From: Sphaerolaimus hirsutus
Lineage: Eukaryota; Nematoda; Chromadorea; Monhysterida; Sphaerolaimidae
Direction: 5' to 3'
Length of the DNA stretch: 64,000 nucleotides
Assembly (NCBI GenBank): GCA_964036195.1
Contig: OZ038458.1
Location: forward strand, 2,232,001 to 2,296,000
Every line of letters begins with the position of its first letter. Positions within the stretch are counted from its first letter, which is position 1. Below are positions 1-50,032 of the stretch, one piece after another. The notes under the pieces are model-generated. The model did not search any database and was not told the DNA's origin. It saw only the letters and a program-made list of their open reading frames with translations. The position numbers and the translations under genes are program-made.

Positions 1-47
1 TTCATCTTCAATTCCTCAATTTCTACAAAAATACCCCCCCCCCCCAG

Positions 48-38368
<38,321 letters not shown>

Positions 38369-38541
38369 TGGTTTCGGCTTGATTTGAGAGAGTGAAATGC
38401 ATTTGATCTGTTTTCAACCATTCTTCATTTGGCTCGCTTTTATACTGGCTGCAATTTATTTTGACTAATAATGGCGAATTCTTGACTATTTTCAGCAGAA
38501 TCCGGGGGTGAAAATTTAGACTCGTGATAAGTACACACAAT

Positions 38542-40512
38542 TAGGGTGTCAAATTTCCGTTTCCGTTTTCCGTTTCCGCCTTTCCGCAGGAAAATTTTTT
38601 ACCTTTCCGTTTTCCGTTTTCCGGCAGCCGAAAAATTTTTACCTTTCCGTTTTCCGTTTTCCGGCAGCCGAACAATTTTTACCTTTCCGTTTTCCGTTTT
38701 CCGGCAGCTGAAAATTTTTTACCTTTCCGTTTCCGTTTTTCCGGCCCATTTTTCCGTTTTCCGGCTGAAAAATTTTTACCTTTCCGTTTCCGTTATACCA
38801 GGCCATTTTTCCATTTTCTGGCTTGATTTTCAGTTTTCTGGCATTTTTCCATTGTTTTTCCAATCTGTATTTATCTTCAATTGGCTCATCCCATTGTGTT
38901 GTTTTTGTCTCTTGGAGCAGCATTGACAACTGGGATTTCAGAGTCAGTGAAACAGGTGCCGTGAACCCAATTGGGTCACGTGCTGACACCAATAATTTAT
39001 TCAAGTTTCATCTGGTTGGTGTTGTGATGCTGTCAATTTGCAATTTTGGTGTTGATATTGCCAGCATGTCCGTTTGGTGATTTTATTTCATGCCCATTAC
39101 TGCGACAATTTTATTCACCTTTGGACTCCTGTTGTTTTCTGCTATTTCATTCATGACTGATCTGGAGTTTGACAGCCATTCCCTCATGTTCATAGAACAT
39201 TGGTTAAATAAAGCTTTGACTTTGTAATATAGTTCTAAAGCTTCAACTTCATTTGTGACGCTCATGATGAAGTTATCGATGTAAATGTTGTTTATTATCA
39301 TCGCCAACTGGTTTTATTCCCCTTCATTTTCTTCATATTCATTCATGTTGTTTATTGTCACATTTAAATGGTATTTTATGACTGCTCCCAAAATTGCTGG
39401 GCTGCAGGCAAGTCCAAACAGTACGCGTTTAAAACAAAGTACTATTAAGTTATTTTCAGTTACTGGTTTTGAGGCATCTTTCAGCCAGAAAAATCGTGTG
39501 TAGTCTCTAGCTTGGTCATGCAATCCTATTTGCAAAAATGCCTTTTCAATATCGGCAATTAATGCTAGATTGCCTGCCCTGAACCTCAGAAGTAGGCCCA
39601 GTGCTAATGGTGTTGTAATTGGTCCTCTAAAAAAGCACTCGTTGAAACTGGGCTTACCTGCCAACCCATCGTACACGATTCTGCATGATGTCGATTTGCC
39701 CGGCGTGATTACTGGCTGGTGTGGCAGGTAATGAATCCCCTTGTTGTCTGTTTTGTCATCACAGATCTCAATTATTCCCTTTTCTAGTTGGTCGTCCAAA
39801 ACTTTCCGGTATTGTTCGAATAAGTTTGGATCTTTGTTGAACCTTCTTATCAGTGATTTAAACTGCACCAAGGCTTCTGCTTTTACCCGTGGGCAGGTCA
39901 CTGATACTCTCTTTATACAGCCAGTCAATATAGTATCGTTTGTTGTCATTGGATTTTATGCTATTTATTATCATCTCCTCTGCAATGTTGTCATCAATTG
40001 CATAGGGGTCATCAGTGATTCCCACTGCTTCTAGACTGTGAAATTGTCATAGTGTTTCCTTTCCTATGGCCACTATGGCTACTTTTTTATGATTTTTTGT
40101 TGGTTCAGTTAAGCTTGAACTACAAGTGAAGTTACAGGCATGATCCATAGTTGCAGAATGTACAGCTACCACAATCAAAGCCAAACAGGCAAACCTGCAT
40201 GCAGGTTTTCCTTCTGCAAATTTGTCTATTACCGTGCTAATTTCACTTTATTTTTTTCCGTTTCCGTGAAAATTTTGCTTTCCGTTTTCCGTTTTCCGGC
40301 ATTTCATTTTTCCGTTTTCCGTTTTCCGGCCGACAATTTTTTTTTACCTTTCCGTTTTCCGTTTTCCGCTGAGTGAAATTTTTTTACCTTTCCGTTTTCC
40401 GTTTTCCGGCAGAAATTTTTTTTTTACCTTTCCGTTTTCCGTTTTCCGTAAAGTGAAAAATTTTTACCTTTCCGTTTTCCGTTTTCCGTAAAAAAAATTT
40501 TTTGACACCCTA
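38542..40512. mobile_element. TAGGGT-ended hAT-like element with a TTTTCCG minisatellite body, split by a BEL/Pao fragment
   Basis: The ends are TAGGGTGTCAAA and TTTGACACCCTA. A perfect 8-bp TSD, cacacaat, lies at 38534-38541 and 40513-40520. The body is a tandem array of about 45-bp units (ACCTTTCCGTTTTCCG..GGCAG..AAAAATTTTT) in the same orientation on both sides (about 38560-38830 and 40255-40505). The middle is foreign retroelement sequence, so the BEL/Pao piece inserted into, or was captured by, the array. Confidence 0.88.
38860..40060 (-). pseudogene. Broken BEL/Pao-type reverse transcriptase fragment
   Basis: Minus-strand frames carry BEL/Pao RT strings: CRIVYDGLAGKPSFNECF, ADIEKAFLQIGLHDQARDYT, FFWLKD and FKRVLFGLACSPAILGAVI (39314-39949). 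Further pieces are IYIDNFIMSV (39083-39307 frame, the YxD catalytic region, with N where the family usually has D) and DPIGFTAPVSLTLKSQL (38639-39004 frame). The three pieces are in shifted frames and there is no complete gag, protease or integrase. It is a dead fragment, without recognisable LTRs, lying inside a hAT-like element. Confidence 0.85.
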
Positions 40513-40732
40513 CACACAATATACTTTACATAGCACGTGTTTACATATTTGAATATAACGTATCCATTCTTTAACATGCTCAACTGTCCTAAGTCAATAA
40601 TATCGTTATACTAAATATTTCTCATTTCTATTTCCACCTGTTATGTAAAAGCGTCAGGTGCATAAAATAACGCGGGCACCAGAGAAAAATGTTGTTTTTT
40701 TTTGTGGTGCGGCGCCTTGATTCTGACGTCAG

Positions 40733-40913
40733 GTGCCAGTCTCAGACCCTGTAAACTGTCAAATGTCATGCAAAGTGTCAAAAGTCGTGTTAAACGCCCG
40801 GTAAAACGACAAACGTATGTTTGCTATACACAGGGCATTTTTACATGACTTTTGACACTTTATATGACATTTTACATTTTACTGGGCATTTTACAGGGTC
40901 TGGGACTGCCCCC
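40733..40913. mobile_element. Introner-family foldback outside WDFY3
   Basis: The left end is GTGCCAGTCTCAGACCCTG and the right end CAGGGTCTGGGACTGCCCCCAG; the arms pair along the full 181 bp. The element begins with GT (after CAG) and ends with AG, so it has the same built-in splice-site geometry as the intronic copies, but no gene is established around it. Confidence 0.82.
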
Positions 40914-42728
40914 AGAATCCCATCGCTACGCCCTACATATCGATGCGTGTATTCATTCAACACTAGGTATATTTTGTATTTTTTGCCACTGTACGCCGAT
41001 AGCTTAGAAGGACTGGGTGTTTCAGGATGGAATTTTTCTGAAATTATTCAGATTCAGCAATTTCTGGTGCGTGCACAATTTCTCATGTTCGTTTGCAAAG
41101 CCAATTTACCAATGGGTTTTCTGTGTGCTGTTTGTGCCGCACAAATGAAGGCAAATGTGATAATTAAAAATGTAAATGTGTGCGAGCTGGAAAATTGGGG
41201 CTTTGCATGGACGTTTTTGCTTGTGCAAATGTAAATACGCGTTTGCAATTGCGTTACTTGATTTTCCCTAAATATTATTTAGATGATATTTTGCTTGTGA
41301 CCATCATTTACATGTGATGTGTTTTCTTCATTTTCTTGTGGTAACTCCTGCATCCATCGAGTTTATTTTCAGGCCTATTCATTCTTCCATTCCGATTCTT
41401 AGCACCTTTCACAGCATTTAGATACAATTATTGTTTCCCTTTTTCATTAAAATTGATCCATTTTCATATTTATTTGAACACAGCTGAATATTATGTTGTC
41501 ATCAGTTTTTATATTCAAAGATTTATTTTCGATGTATTCTTTGTCCTTTTCTTTCGCTATTTATAATATTTATTTGTTGTGAGACCGTTTTGATGCTATT
41601 TTTGATTTGCCTGTGATAAATATTTACTGTCTGTCGAAATAAAAACGCATAATTTCTGATCGATTGAACATTCTGCGTTCGCAACACAATCCGTACCATT
41701 ATACGCATGTTATTACGCATGTAAGCCCATCACGCATGTAGACCCATTAAAGACACATTATACCCGCAGGGGTAAGAAAGGGGGCGTGTAACCCCACACC
41801 AAACCGCCCAGCTATCTATCTATCCCTGGCGCAACTTTTTTTGGCTACTTTCCCCTGAACACCCCCCCCCCCCTCCCCGCAAATTATCTAGCTATCTGGA
41901 CCGCTTTTGACCAATTTTACCCTAATTTTCACCCTAAATCGCTATTTTTCATATTTACTTATTATAGATTTTCACATTCAAAATAAATAGGTCATGTGTT
42001 TTTATTACATATTTTCTGCATGCCAGGTATAATTAAATGTCTTCTGGGTCAACATGCGGGATGGGTTTACATGCGGAACAGTGCAGCGGCATCAATAACC
42101 GTCTAAAACGCACAGGAGCTTGTTTCCACAGGTTTTACCGATAACACTTCAACTAAAAACTCTGTTTTAAAAACATCCTTGAATCTCATGTCGTCAAATT
42201 TCCAATCTATTTCTGTCTACGATGGCTTTGAAAGTGGGATAAACATGCAAAAAAAAATTATAAATTTGTCGAGAGTAAAACTTGTGCAAACTTGCGCATC
42301 ACCTCCGTACCTTATTACCATTGCAAAACGACAATATACAATACAGAAATAAACAAACGAAAAAGTTGTTAAAGTGTACGTACATTTACTCGAAAAATAT
42401 GCGTACGCGGTAAATACATTTACATACACTTTTTTAGAGTAATGTACTCACTTTTACGCGTACATTTTTAAAGTACCCGCGTACAGATAAAATGTGTTTT
42501 TTGTTGCTAACATCACTATTTTGTGTTGCTAACGTCATAATTATTTGTTGCTAAAATAAGAAAATCTTGAAGAAATCATATCGTTTTTCTAAAAAATAAT
42601 AGATAATGACTAAAAAGTGATAACTAGGTATGTCTTCCATTGTAATAATCACTCTCACGTTCAAAAAGTAGTAGCTTTTACATTTTCTAGGGGAAAAGTA
42701 CTCGCTTTCACATTTTCCTGGGAAAAAA

Positions 42729-42850
42729 GTATTTTACTCACATTTACGCATGAGTACGAGTAAAAAAGTATTTTACTCACATTTACGCATGAGTACGAGT
42801 AAAAAAGTATTTTACTCACGTTTACGCATGAGTACGAGTAAAAAAAGTAT
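42729..42850. repeat. 39-bp tandem repeat, three copies
   Basis: GTATTTTACTCACATTTACG followed by CATGAGTACGAGTAAAAAA repeats three times with one or two changes. Its unit is partly self-complementary (TACTC/GAGTA). Confidence 0.8.
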
Positions 42851-42987
42851 TTAACATTTTCTATACTTTGTGGTGAGTAAAAAATACTTTGCGTTTACAT
42901 ATATTTTACAAAAAAGTTCAGTAATTCCAACAACTCTGGTCCTGGTGCAACCACGCCACTATTAACCCAAAAACACCTTGGCACCAG

Positions 42988-45664
42988 TGTCGCAATGTGG
43001 CACGTGGGCGGCGACAACGCGTTCGGCGTGCAGTTGGCCAAGCGCGTGCTGAGCCAGACGCAGCTGCACATCACCGAGCCCCTGGACAAGTCGCCCCGCT
43101 GCGGCGCCAACAGGAGGCGCAGGAAGAGGGTGAAACTCGACCACGGGGAGCACAGTGCGCAGCGGGGCGAGCTGAGCGAGGACAATGACTGCGTGCCGGG
43201 TGGGTGAGGGATTATGGGTTTTTCACGTTGGTACACTCTGCGGATGGCACGATGTGCATCGCACATACTTATGTCTTGGCGCCATCGTGAGAATGTAAAA
43301 ATTAACATTTTTTACAGATGTAACACGCTGCAAAAATGATGCAGAAATAATGCATTTTTCTTTCAAAACAACATTTACATTTTGTATTCTGCGGTCAGCA
43401 CCGTCATTTTTCGTGAAATCATTTTTTCTTTTATGGGTCAATTTTTTATCAATGATGACGTCATCATGAAGTGTTTCATACAGAAAAATGGATAGCATGC
43501 GGTCCGTGGAATATAAGTATGTGATAAATGACAGATTTTAGTAGATAAGCAGCATTTATAGTATTATGGCTTTACGTTTCCGCTACGATGACAGTGGCGC
43601 ATAAAAAATGAAAATAACACCCAACAAAAGTTATTCAGGGTAATATGGTAGATGCTTTTCCATCTACGCCGACTAACTTGCCCACTAAGCATTCAATCCT
43701 TCCCTCTTGACCAATTTGCAACAACGCAGGCACACCTGACGCTTACCTGTGCAAATCATCAGCCACATGCCGCGGCAACTCAAGCCCCAAACCCATGCCC
43801 GATTTCTCCCCTGCCATCGGTGACGCATGTGGGAAATCTGCGGCGGCGCGCCGTCTGAGCGACAAGTTCCCGCCGCGAATCGCCGCCGCGGCCGCAGATG
43901 TTCCATGTGCATCGAGGATGTTTGACCAGCCGCTGCTCCAGTCCCCCCAGACACATGCAGAGTGCATCGAATTTTGTTGGTTCACACTTTTGATTTTTTT
44001 TGTGGGCATTGCGTATTTACGTTTGCCTACGTAGTTGTTTGTGCATGATTTTTATGTACACATACGTGTAGCTAACTACGTTTTTATGTCCAAAATATCC
44101 TGTTTGGACACATTTATTACATCGGGTACGTAAATGCCTACGTACTATTTACTACGATTTTTACGTCAATTTCTGACGAAATAATCACCCCCCTCGAATT
44201 AACCCCCCGCAAATTTTGCTGGCGAAATAATAAACTTCCATGGGGGTATTTCGAGGTAATACGGATGTATTTTATTGTTTTTCATGCTCAAGTCTGAGCC
44301 CCGCCAGACAACATGCAACACAACTTCATTGCTTTGTGCAATCCCCCGCGCAGACTGGTCGCAGTCGCAGTCGGGCGACGGGTTCGATGCGTCTGCGCTG
44401 CGCCGCGTCGAGTCCAACTCGTCGTCGCAGCACGACAACGTGGCCAGCGCCATCGAACCGGCGCCCGGCTGCAGCGGCGCGCACGGCAGCGAGCAGTGCC
44501 GCAGCCCCTCCCACAGCGCCGCCGCTGCCCACGCGCACACTCCCGCACACGCGGAGACTAACGGTTGCCAGAAGTTGGATAGGCTTTTGAATTGTTTTGC
44601 AGATATCAGTAAGATCTTATTATATTTTCTATTTGAGAAATTTTCTGACATTATATTTAATTACATTTGCTAAAAATTACCCATTTTTTAACACTTAACA
44701 TAATGCACAATTTTATCTAGTATTCTTTAATCTATTTTGCATGAGTAAATTAGAATCTGTATCTTTCTATACGCTATTCTCCCTATCCCCTGATCTCAAC
44801 TCACAACCCCCTCAGAGATGTCCTCCTGTCGCCCAACCCGACGCGGCAGCAGCTGCAGCGGCGCTACGCAGCGGCGGCACAGTCCAGCTGCAGCGGCGGC
44901 AGCAGTTTGTGTCGCCTGGCCGCCAGCGTGGAGCGCCAGCTGAGCAGGAGGGAGGCGGCGCTGTGGCAGGGCGGCAGGACTGCACACGGGCTGCCCGGCT
45001 CCGAATTGCAGCTCAGAGTTCTGGGCACATTGGTTTGTTTTGGAAGGTTTTTATTAGGTTTAATGTTTTCAGGTTTCAAGTTAGATAAAATTGAAAATTG
45101 AGTTTGATGATTCAGAAATCGAACTTCGTGGAGACTGCCACCGGTGGCAATGTGCAGCTGCTCTGTGAGGTTTGCAACTCTGGTTAGTTTTGAGGGTAAT
45201 CATTGATCACAGTAGTATATGTCAGCATAAATCTGTGGCATGCGTTTTTTCTTCATCTGAGAAAAAAATAATATCGTTTTATTTATTTAATTTGCCCTCG
45301 AACTTCTTGCATCAAGTCTGGCTCGGAAAAAAATTGGGGGTAAAATTTCACTGAAAACCTGCTTGATTTCTGCTCACAAAACGCATTTTAGCCGTGAGCT
45401 AGTGAGTGCCTATGCCCATTACTACTCGAACTTCCGTTAGAGTCCTCCATCACTTGTCTGATGTCAATTCAACCAATTACTTTTCAAATCGCCATCACAG
45501 AAAGCAACGAGCGAGTGATTCTGTTTCTCAAGGAAGAACACTGGGAACGTCTCGGGGCGGCGCCCAGTTACAACATCTCCATGCCGTATGAAAAGTTCCA
45601 CTCCGATAGACTACATTTCCCTGCCATTTTATTCCCGCCTTTGATTAAAGTACTGCCGGAATGA
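42988..45664 (+). CDS. Unrecognised multi-exon gene (at least six exons)
   Basis: Exon-like GC-rich blocks with splice sites: 42988-43199, 43730-43975, 44354-about 44570, 44816-45032, 45116-45182, 45501-45664 (stop TGA at 45662). Phases agree between A and B (1), B and C (1), D and E (0), and E and F (1). The C to D junction is not resolved. The product is Ser/Ala/Gln-rich with a basic NLS-like cluster (NRRRRKRVKLD) in the first block. It ends with a compact conserved-looking segment (CEVCNSE..ILFLKEEHWERLG..YNISMPYEKF) that has one CxxC pair. I cannot assign a family; a nuclear protein is an inference from the NLS-like run. The 5' end is unknown. Confidence 0.6.
44185..44265. mobile_element. 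Partial TA-flanked MITE
   Basis: CCCCCCTCGAATTAACCCCC and GGGGGTATTTCGAGGTAATACGG are the words and right end of the CCGTATTTCCTCGA family; the left end is missing. Confidence 0.5.
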
Positions 45665-46577
45665 TATTCTGATTTTGAGGGAATAATTCTGATATGATTT
45701 TCTGATATGATATGGGAACATGATATTCTGATTTGAATTTTTGTGGAATAATTAATTCTTGTTAGTTCTGTTTTATTTCTCACCCTGTTGCCATTTTTAC
45801 CCCTGTTGTCTGGGCCAAGTGCCAATTTTGGGTAAATTTTTAAAAAATGATCTTTGATAACACAAAAATGTTTCCGATAGGCATTTCTAATTTTTGATGT
45901 AAATATTTTGAACATTTATTTGTGTTTGCCCCAAGCTGAAACTGGACCGTGATTCACTTTTCCAAATGTAATGTTTGTTTACCTTTTTTAGTTTTACTGA
46001 ACGAGCTTCCGTGCTGGATGGATTTTGAATGAAACTAAAATGGCGCATTTTCAAAAAATCTTTCTAATCTAAAGTGATCACGTGACGTTTGCCTCAACAT
46101 AACAGGTTTAGTATATTTGCAGTTTCCCTGTGTTGTCTTACGGATGGAAACAACTTCCTAATGATCGTCTCTTTAAAAAAATTTTTGTTTATATGAGAAA
46201 ACGGGTTTTAAGAACTTCGAAATATAGATCTGACTATGAGTTAGGTAACATTTACCGTATATCCTCCATGAAAAACACCCTTGAATAAAAAGACCCCCTT
46301 GAATAACGCTCCTCTCGAAAAACTCCCCTGGTGGTCGGAGGTAAAAATAACACCCTCTTGAATAACTCCTCCCTGTAAAATAACTCCCTGAAAGGCTGAT
46401 TATGTTTAATTAAAATTTCAGTTTCTCTTATCACCACTACGCCGCCGCTGGTGTTATCATTTTATTGTCTTCGCTGTTTATTGTCTTCGCAATCTCTTTT
46501 CATGTTCGGTATCAGTTGAAAAGGTAGTTTTACATTTTTGCGTCATTTTGCAAAGCAGAACAAGTGTTGTATTCAGA
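45665..46577. other. Spacer between the unrecognised gene and the XDH-like exon
   Basis: AT-rich, with GATATTCTGATTTGA words (45,665-45,740) and a degraded TA-flanked MITE near 46,254-46,400 (ACCGTATATCCTCC, then CCCTTGAATAA words). It must contain the promoter of the downstream gene, but I see no clear TATA box. ATTCAG at 46571 lies immediately before the start codon. Confidence 0.5.
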
Positions 46578-46686
46578 ATGGCGCCCGATGCAAATACGGA
46601 GCTAGTGTTTTACGTGAATGGCCGCAGAGTAGCCGATCGAGAGCCGAACCCCACCTGGAGCCTGGCAAAGTACCTCAGGGATAAAC
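46578..46686 (+). CDS. XDH: First coding exon of xanthine dehydrogenase / aldehyde oxidase
   Basis: ATG at 46578 opens a frame with ELVFYVNGRRVADREPNPT and SLAKYLRDK, matching the N-terminal beta-strand and helix of the 2Fe-2S domain in XDH (Drosophila rosy) and the related aldehyde oxidases. The frame reaches a donor at 46687 (AAAC|GTGCGC) in phase 1, after which it would stop at 46701. The next exon, which should carry the [2Fe-2S] cysteines, is not in this window. The known enzyme oxidises hypoxanthine and xanthine to urate. The giant retroelement sits on the same strand in what would be intron 1. XDH versus aldehyde oxidase cannot be settled from 36 residues. Confidence 0.72.
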
Positions 46687-46723
46687 GTGCGCTGTTCCAA
46701 TGAACTATAAATGCATTTGACAT

Positions 46724-46967
46724 TACCGTATTTCCTCGAAGTACCCCCCTAGAAATATCCCCCGTCTCGAAATGCCCCCCCTCAAAATGGTCACTATGAA
46801 TTTATAAACCCCCTCGAAATACCCCCCCCCCCCCAGTTTAGTGTAAATGACAAGAGCTGCAGTTTGTGGTCCGGGCAACCCCGAACACACGTTAAAAGCA
46901 ATGACTGTGTTATGTTAGAACAGGGTTTATACCATCTACATATTTACTTTATTGACACGTTGTCGTT
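46724..46967. mobile_element. TA-flanked MITE truncated by the retroelement
   Basis: It starts TACCGTATTTCCTCGAAGTACC and continues with the same middle as the 36070-36525 copy (GTTAGAACAGGGTTTATACCATCTACATA). Its right half is missing because the giant retroelement begins at about 46961-46968. Confidence 0.75.
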
Positions 46968-47553
46968 TTCTTCCTCTTCCTCCAATTCTTCGTCGGGTTC
47001 GTCAAAATCGGGATCGAGTGAAACCGATTCGGCTTCTGAGTCTGAACGCGCGCCGCCCGTGCCAGCACATAAACAGAAACCGCTCCCAGAGGAGGAAGTG
47101 ATGGAGGTGGAACAAGAGCAGAGTGAACAAGATGTTCAGCAGCAGGAACCAGAGGAGTTGGAAGGCCAGCGGCAAGAACCCCCAGAGCCAGAAACTGAGG
47201 AGGCCAATAACGTAATCATTGGAGAGAAATTGGACGAGTTAATTCAAATGGCGGGCGAGTGGAACACCGAATGGGACGCAGAACGACAGCAGCAGGCCGT
47301 GAATCCAGACAGACAGGTGCTCAGAGAAATGGACGCCATCCAGGAAGAGGCCAATGAAGCTGAGCCCATGCAAGAAGATGAACAGGAACAGGAGCAGCCT
47401 GAGGAAGTGGCTGCACAGCAGCTGCAGCAACCTGCTCGGGTTGTTGTAGTTGGTGCCTCGCCGCCGCCACCGCAAGAGGAACAGAGTCCGCCCCCGCCAG
47501 TGACTCCGACTTTGGCAGGTTTGGAGCCAGAGGAGGAGATGGAAGCGGAGTAA
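46968..47553 (+). pseudogene. Helicase C-terminal tail fragment in the left repeat
   Basis: This copies residues about 1323-1516 of the downstream helicase ORF: Ser-rich, then Glu/Gln/Pro-rich, ending in EPEEEMEAE and stop at 47551. The frame stays open upstream into the truncated MITE (to about 46864), which is fortuitous. It lacks all helicase motifs and is probably just the U3 part of the LTR. Confidence 0.85.
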
Positions 47554-48705
47554 TGGTAATTTAGGTGTACAGGAATTTTTTTGTTTTGTTGTTGTTTTTG
47601 TTTTTTGGACGTTTTTGTTGAGCGAGCTTTTTTCCAGTATAATTGAGTTTTGTTGCATCGAAAATTGATTTTCATTGAGTTTTACCGGTTCAAAAGTTGT
47701 CGTTTTGTGTTCTCAACAAAGTGTGGAAAAATGCGTAATTTTTGATGATAAATTTAAAGTTGGTTTAAATAGTTCTTACAAAACGGTAATTTAATTTTAC
47801 TTCATTTTTAATAGTTTGGCGGTGTTTCGATTTTAGCCGGGAGGTAAAATGTATGGCTGGTGGAGTTTGTGAGCAAAAATGGGTGTCCAAAAATTGTAAA
47901 ATTCCAAAAAATTTAAACGTAAATGTATAAGCAGTTCACCTAATGAATTTATGTAGAGGGTTGTGTACATTTCCGAGCTTACAATAATTTAAACATTTCA
48001 GTTCTACTTCGACGTTGGTTTTGGGCGATTCGGTGGGCGAACGTGGCGTTGACGTTTTCGGCTACGTCGCTGCGCTACGTTGGCAACGTGCATTTCCGTT
48101 TTTCCGGTGCCCCATTGTGTTATGTGTGTCCTTTAGGCCAAGGAAAGGATTGGAGGTATTGAGGATCTGACACAAAGTTGACGCTGTGATGTAGATAGTT
48201 GTTTTTCTTTGTTTAGGAATTTTTTTTAGTTAATTAGGTAGTTTTTTGTAGTTTGTTTTAAAAAGAAAGTGAGACAAGTGAGGTGGCAACAATGTTGTTT
48301 GTGACAGATGGATTTAAAAAGTATTTTTTCATTTAGCAGTTTAGATTGCATGACGGAGTTTCACTTAATTTTCTCTAAGTAAAAGAGTGACGCTGCGGTT
48401 ACGTGTCGTAGTGCGTGGATGGTCAGTGATGACTGAGGGCACATAGGTTGAGATTTGGCTAACTTTCGCTGCATTTTTTTAACTGAGGGCCGTGGCTATT
48501 GATCTAGTATGTACTGTGCATTTCTGCATTTTCGAATTGAGAAGCAAAAGTTGATTTACAAGCGATTTTACAAAAGTACACTGATTATAGAGGTGTGGTG
48601 ATGATTGGTGTTGAAAATGAGAGGTCATTAAAAGAATCGGGTCTAACTCGACAGGCATGATCTCATGTCTAAATGCCTACTCCCTTGGCTTGTTGTGAGA
48701 ACAGC
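46968..48705 (+). repeat. Left copy of the long terminal direct repeat
   Basis: Identical in every stretch compared to 62263-64000, starting TTCTTCCTCTTCCTCC. It includes the last ~194 codons of the helicase ORF and its 3' flank. The repeat does not begin with TG at the exact homology edge; TGTCG at 46961 is a candidate LTR start if about 46 bp have been lost relative to the right copy. The true right boundary of the repeat lies beyond 48705 because the window ends. Confidence 0.9.
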
Positions 48706-49517
48706 CCAGTCCGCCGATCTCATCGAAACAAGCACCCATACAGTGACAAGTGTACTTATTTTTGAGAGAATTGAGCAGTTCGGTATTTTCGGGGTGTGGT
48801 TTTTGCACAGTACGTATGGGATCAAAGCCGTGGCTAACTAATTAACATTCTGGTAGCAGAATGAGTGGTGTAGCAGCGAGAGTGGTCATTTTCATGGTAA
48901 GTGTCTTCGGTAGTTAATGGCTGTTGCGTTTCGGCATGTGGCAGTGGATTCACTTAGAGGTTGTTTAGTTTCGAACCTTCTAAAAAATCATGCAATCTAC
49001 ACATGCATTTGAGCTAAGAAGATTAAAGTTGTTAAAATTTCAGTTGCCAGTCATTTGCATTCGTATTTTTACTTTGCGTTATACCGATTTCACATTCATT
49101 TCAATTCTAGGTTTGGTAGGGAATAGGTAAAACTCGCTCACGTATGTTAATTTTTATTGGATTTTTACTTTTGCAACTTCGCTATTTTTTATCTACCTAA
49201 TCCTAGATTGATTGTTTTTTTTGAGTATTTCCTTTTCCCCTGGAAAACTGATAACTTGACATTTGGATATTTAGGAATTTATGCAAATTTCGTGGTTGAT
49301 CTTTATTATACAAAGAGATGAAATAATAAGCCGCTTGTTTTTCCTGTTTTTTCCCGTATATTTTGATAAGTGTAAAGGTGATTTGATTGAGTGAGTATTT
49401 TATCACTCGGGTGGAATTTCCGGTAAGCGTCTTTAAAACGGTACCGTAATTCATTTTTACCTTGACAGTCAGTGTGAAAGTTAATTCCATTCGCTTTACC
49501 GGTATCCTAATTTTATC

Positions 49518-49724
49518 ATGGATTATCCCACTTACGACATTTTTTCGTTGTGTATTAATAATACGTGTGCGTCTTATGCTTTGGATATCAATGTTATCTT
49601 CGTTTACTATACGCTCTTTTTACTGATGGGATTATTGTTCGCGTGTTTGTTTGTCTCGCTTATCGCTGTGTGTTTCCCCGTTCGTGGAGGTGGTTTTGGA
49701 TTTTCAGTAGAGTTCGCAGAGTAA
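49518..49724 (+). CDS. 68-aa single-span membrane protein ORF in the putative LTR
   Basis: ATG at 49518 (context atcATGg) starts a 68-aa frame: a short polar N-terminus with an N-N-T sequon, then a strongly hydrophobic stretch of about 28 residues (VIFVYYTLFLLMGLLFACLF and on), then a short Gly-rich tail. It resembles small type III membrane proteins but no family is recognised. Expression is unproven, and a chance ORF is possible in AT-rich DNA. Confidence 0.35.
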   Translation: MDYPTYDIFSLCINNTCASYALDINVIFVYYTLFLLMGLLFACLFVSLIAVCFPVRGGGFGFSVEFAE

Positions 49725-50032
49725 TTTTTGAATCGCCCGCCATTTTTTCGCGCTAAAACAAGTTTTTACAGTATCTCTTGTGTTTTTCCTGTTCTTTTTA
49801 TTCTTCTCGCATTCGTTCATTTTCTATTTTCGTACTCGTTCCCGTTCCCATCCGTTTTTGCGCGTGAATTCTTTGTGTTTTTGTGTACTTTGATCGACAT
49901 ATCCTGTAAACTGACGCCGTGAATAATTTTAGGTATGCCTATTTTCAAATTCCGTGTGTCCGTCAAATCGGCTGTAAGCATGCTTCTCGTGGTATGTGGA
50001 AGTGTTGTCTGGACTTGGCTTATGTTGTTGCG

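Larger units (their letters stand above)
40521..42987. other. Repeat-rich spacer with no convincing gene
   Basis: It contains one introner-family foldback (40733-40913), a GCCCAGCTATCTATCTATCC remnant near 41,800 like that at 19,300-19,400, and a 39-bp tandem repeat near 42,730-42,850. Possible short exon-like stretches after 40,913 are not supported. It may be intergenic, or an intron or 5' region of the following gene. Confidence 0.5.

Noticed and set aside
38560-40505. Regular TTTTCCG repeats as a CRISPR-like array
   Set aside because: The genome is eukaryotic, the units are contiguous with no unique spacers and they are flanked by TIRs and a TSD.
40913-40972. Exon between the foldback at 40733-40913 and a GT at 40973
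   Set aside because: It is only about 60 bp, with no similarity and no supported neighbouring exon; insufficient evidence.
46864-47553. Complete 229-aa ORF beginning in the truncated MITE
   Set aside because: Its first ~35 codons are MITE sequence and the rest is the helicase tail in the left repeat; the open frame across the junction is chance.
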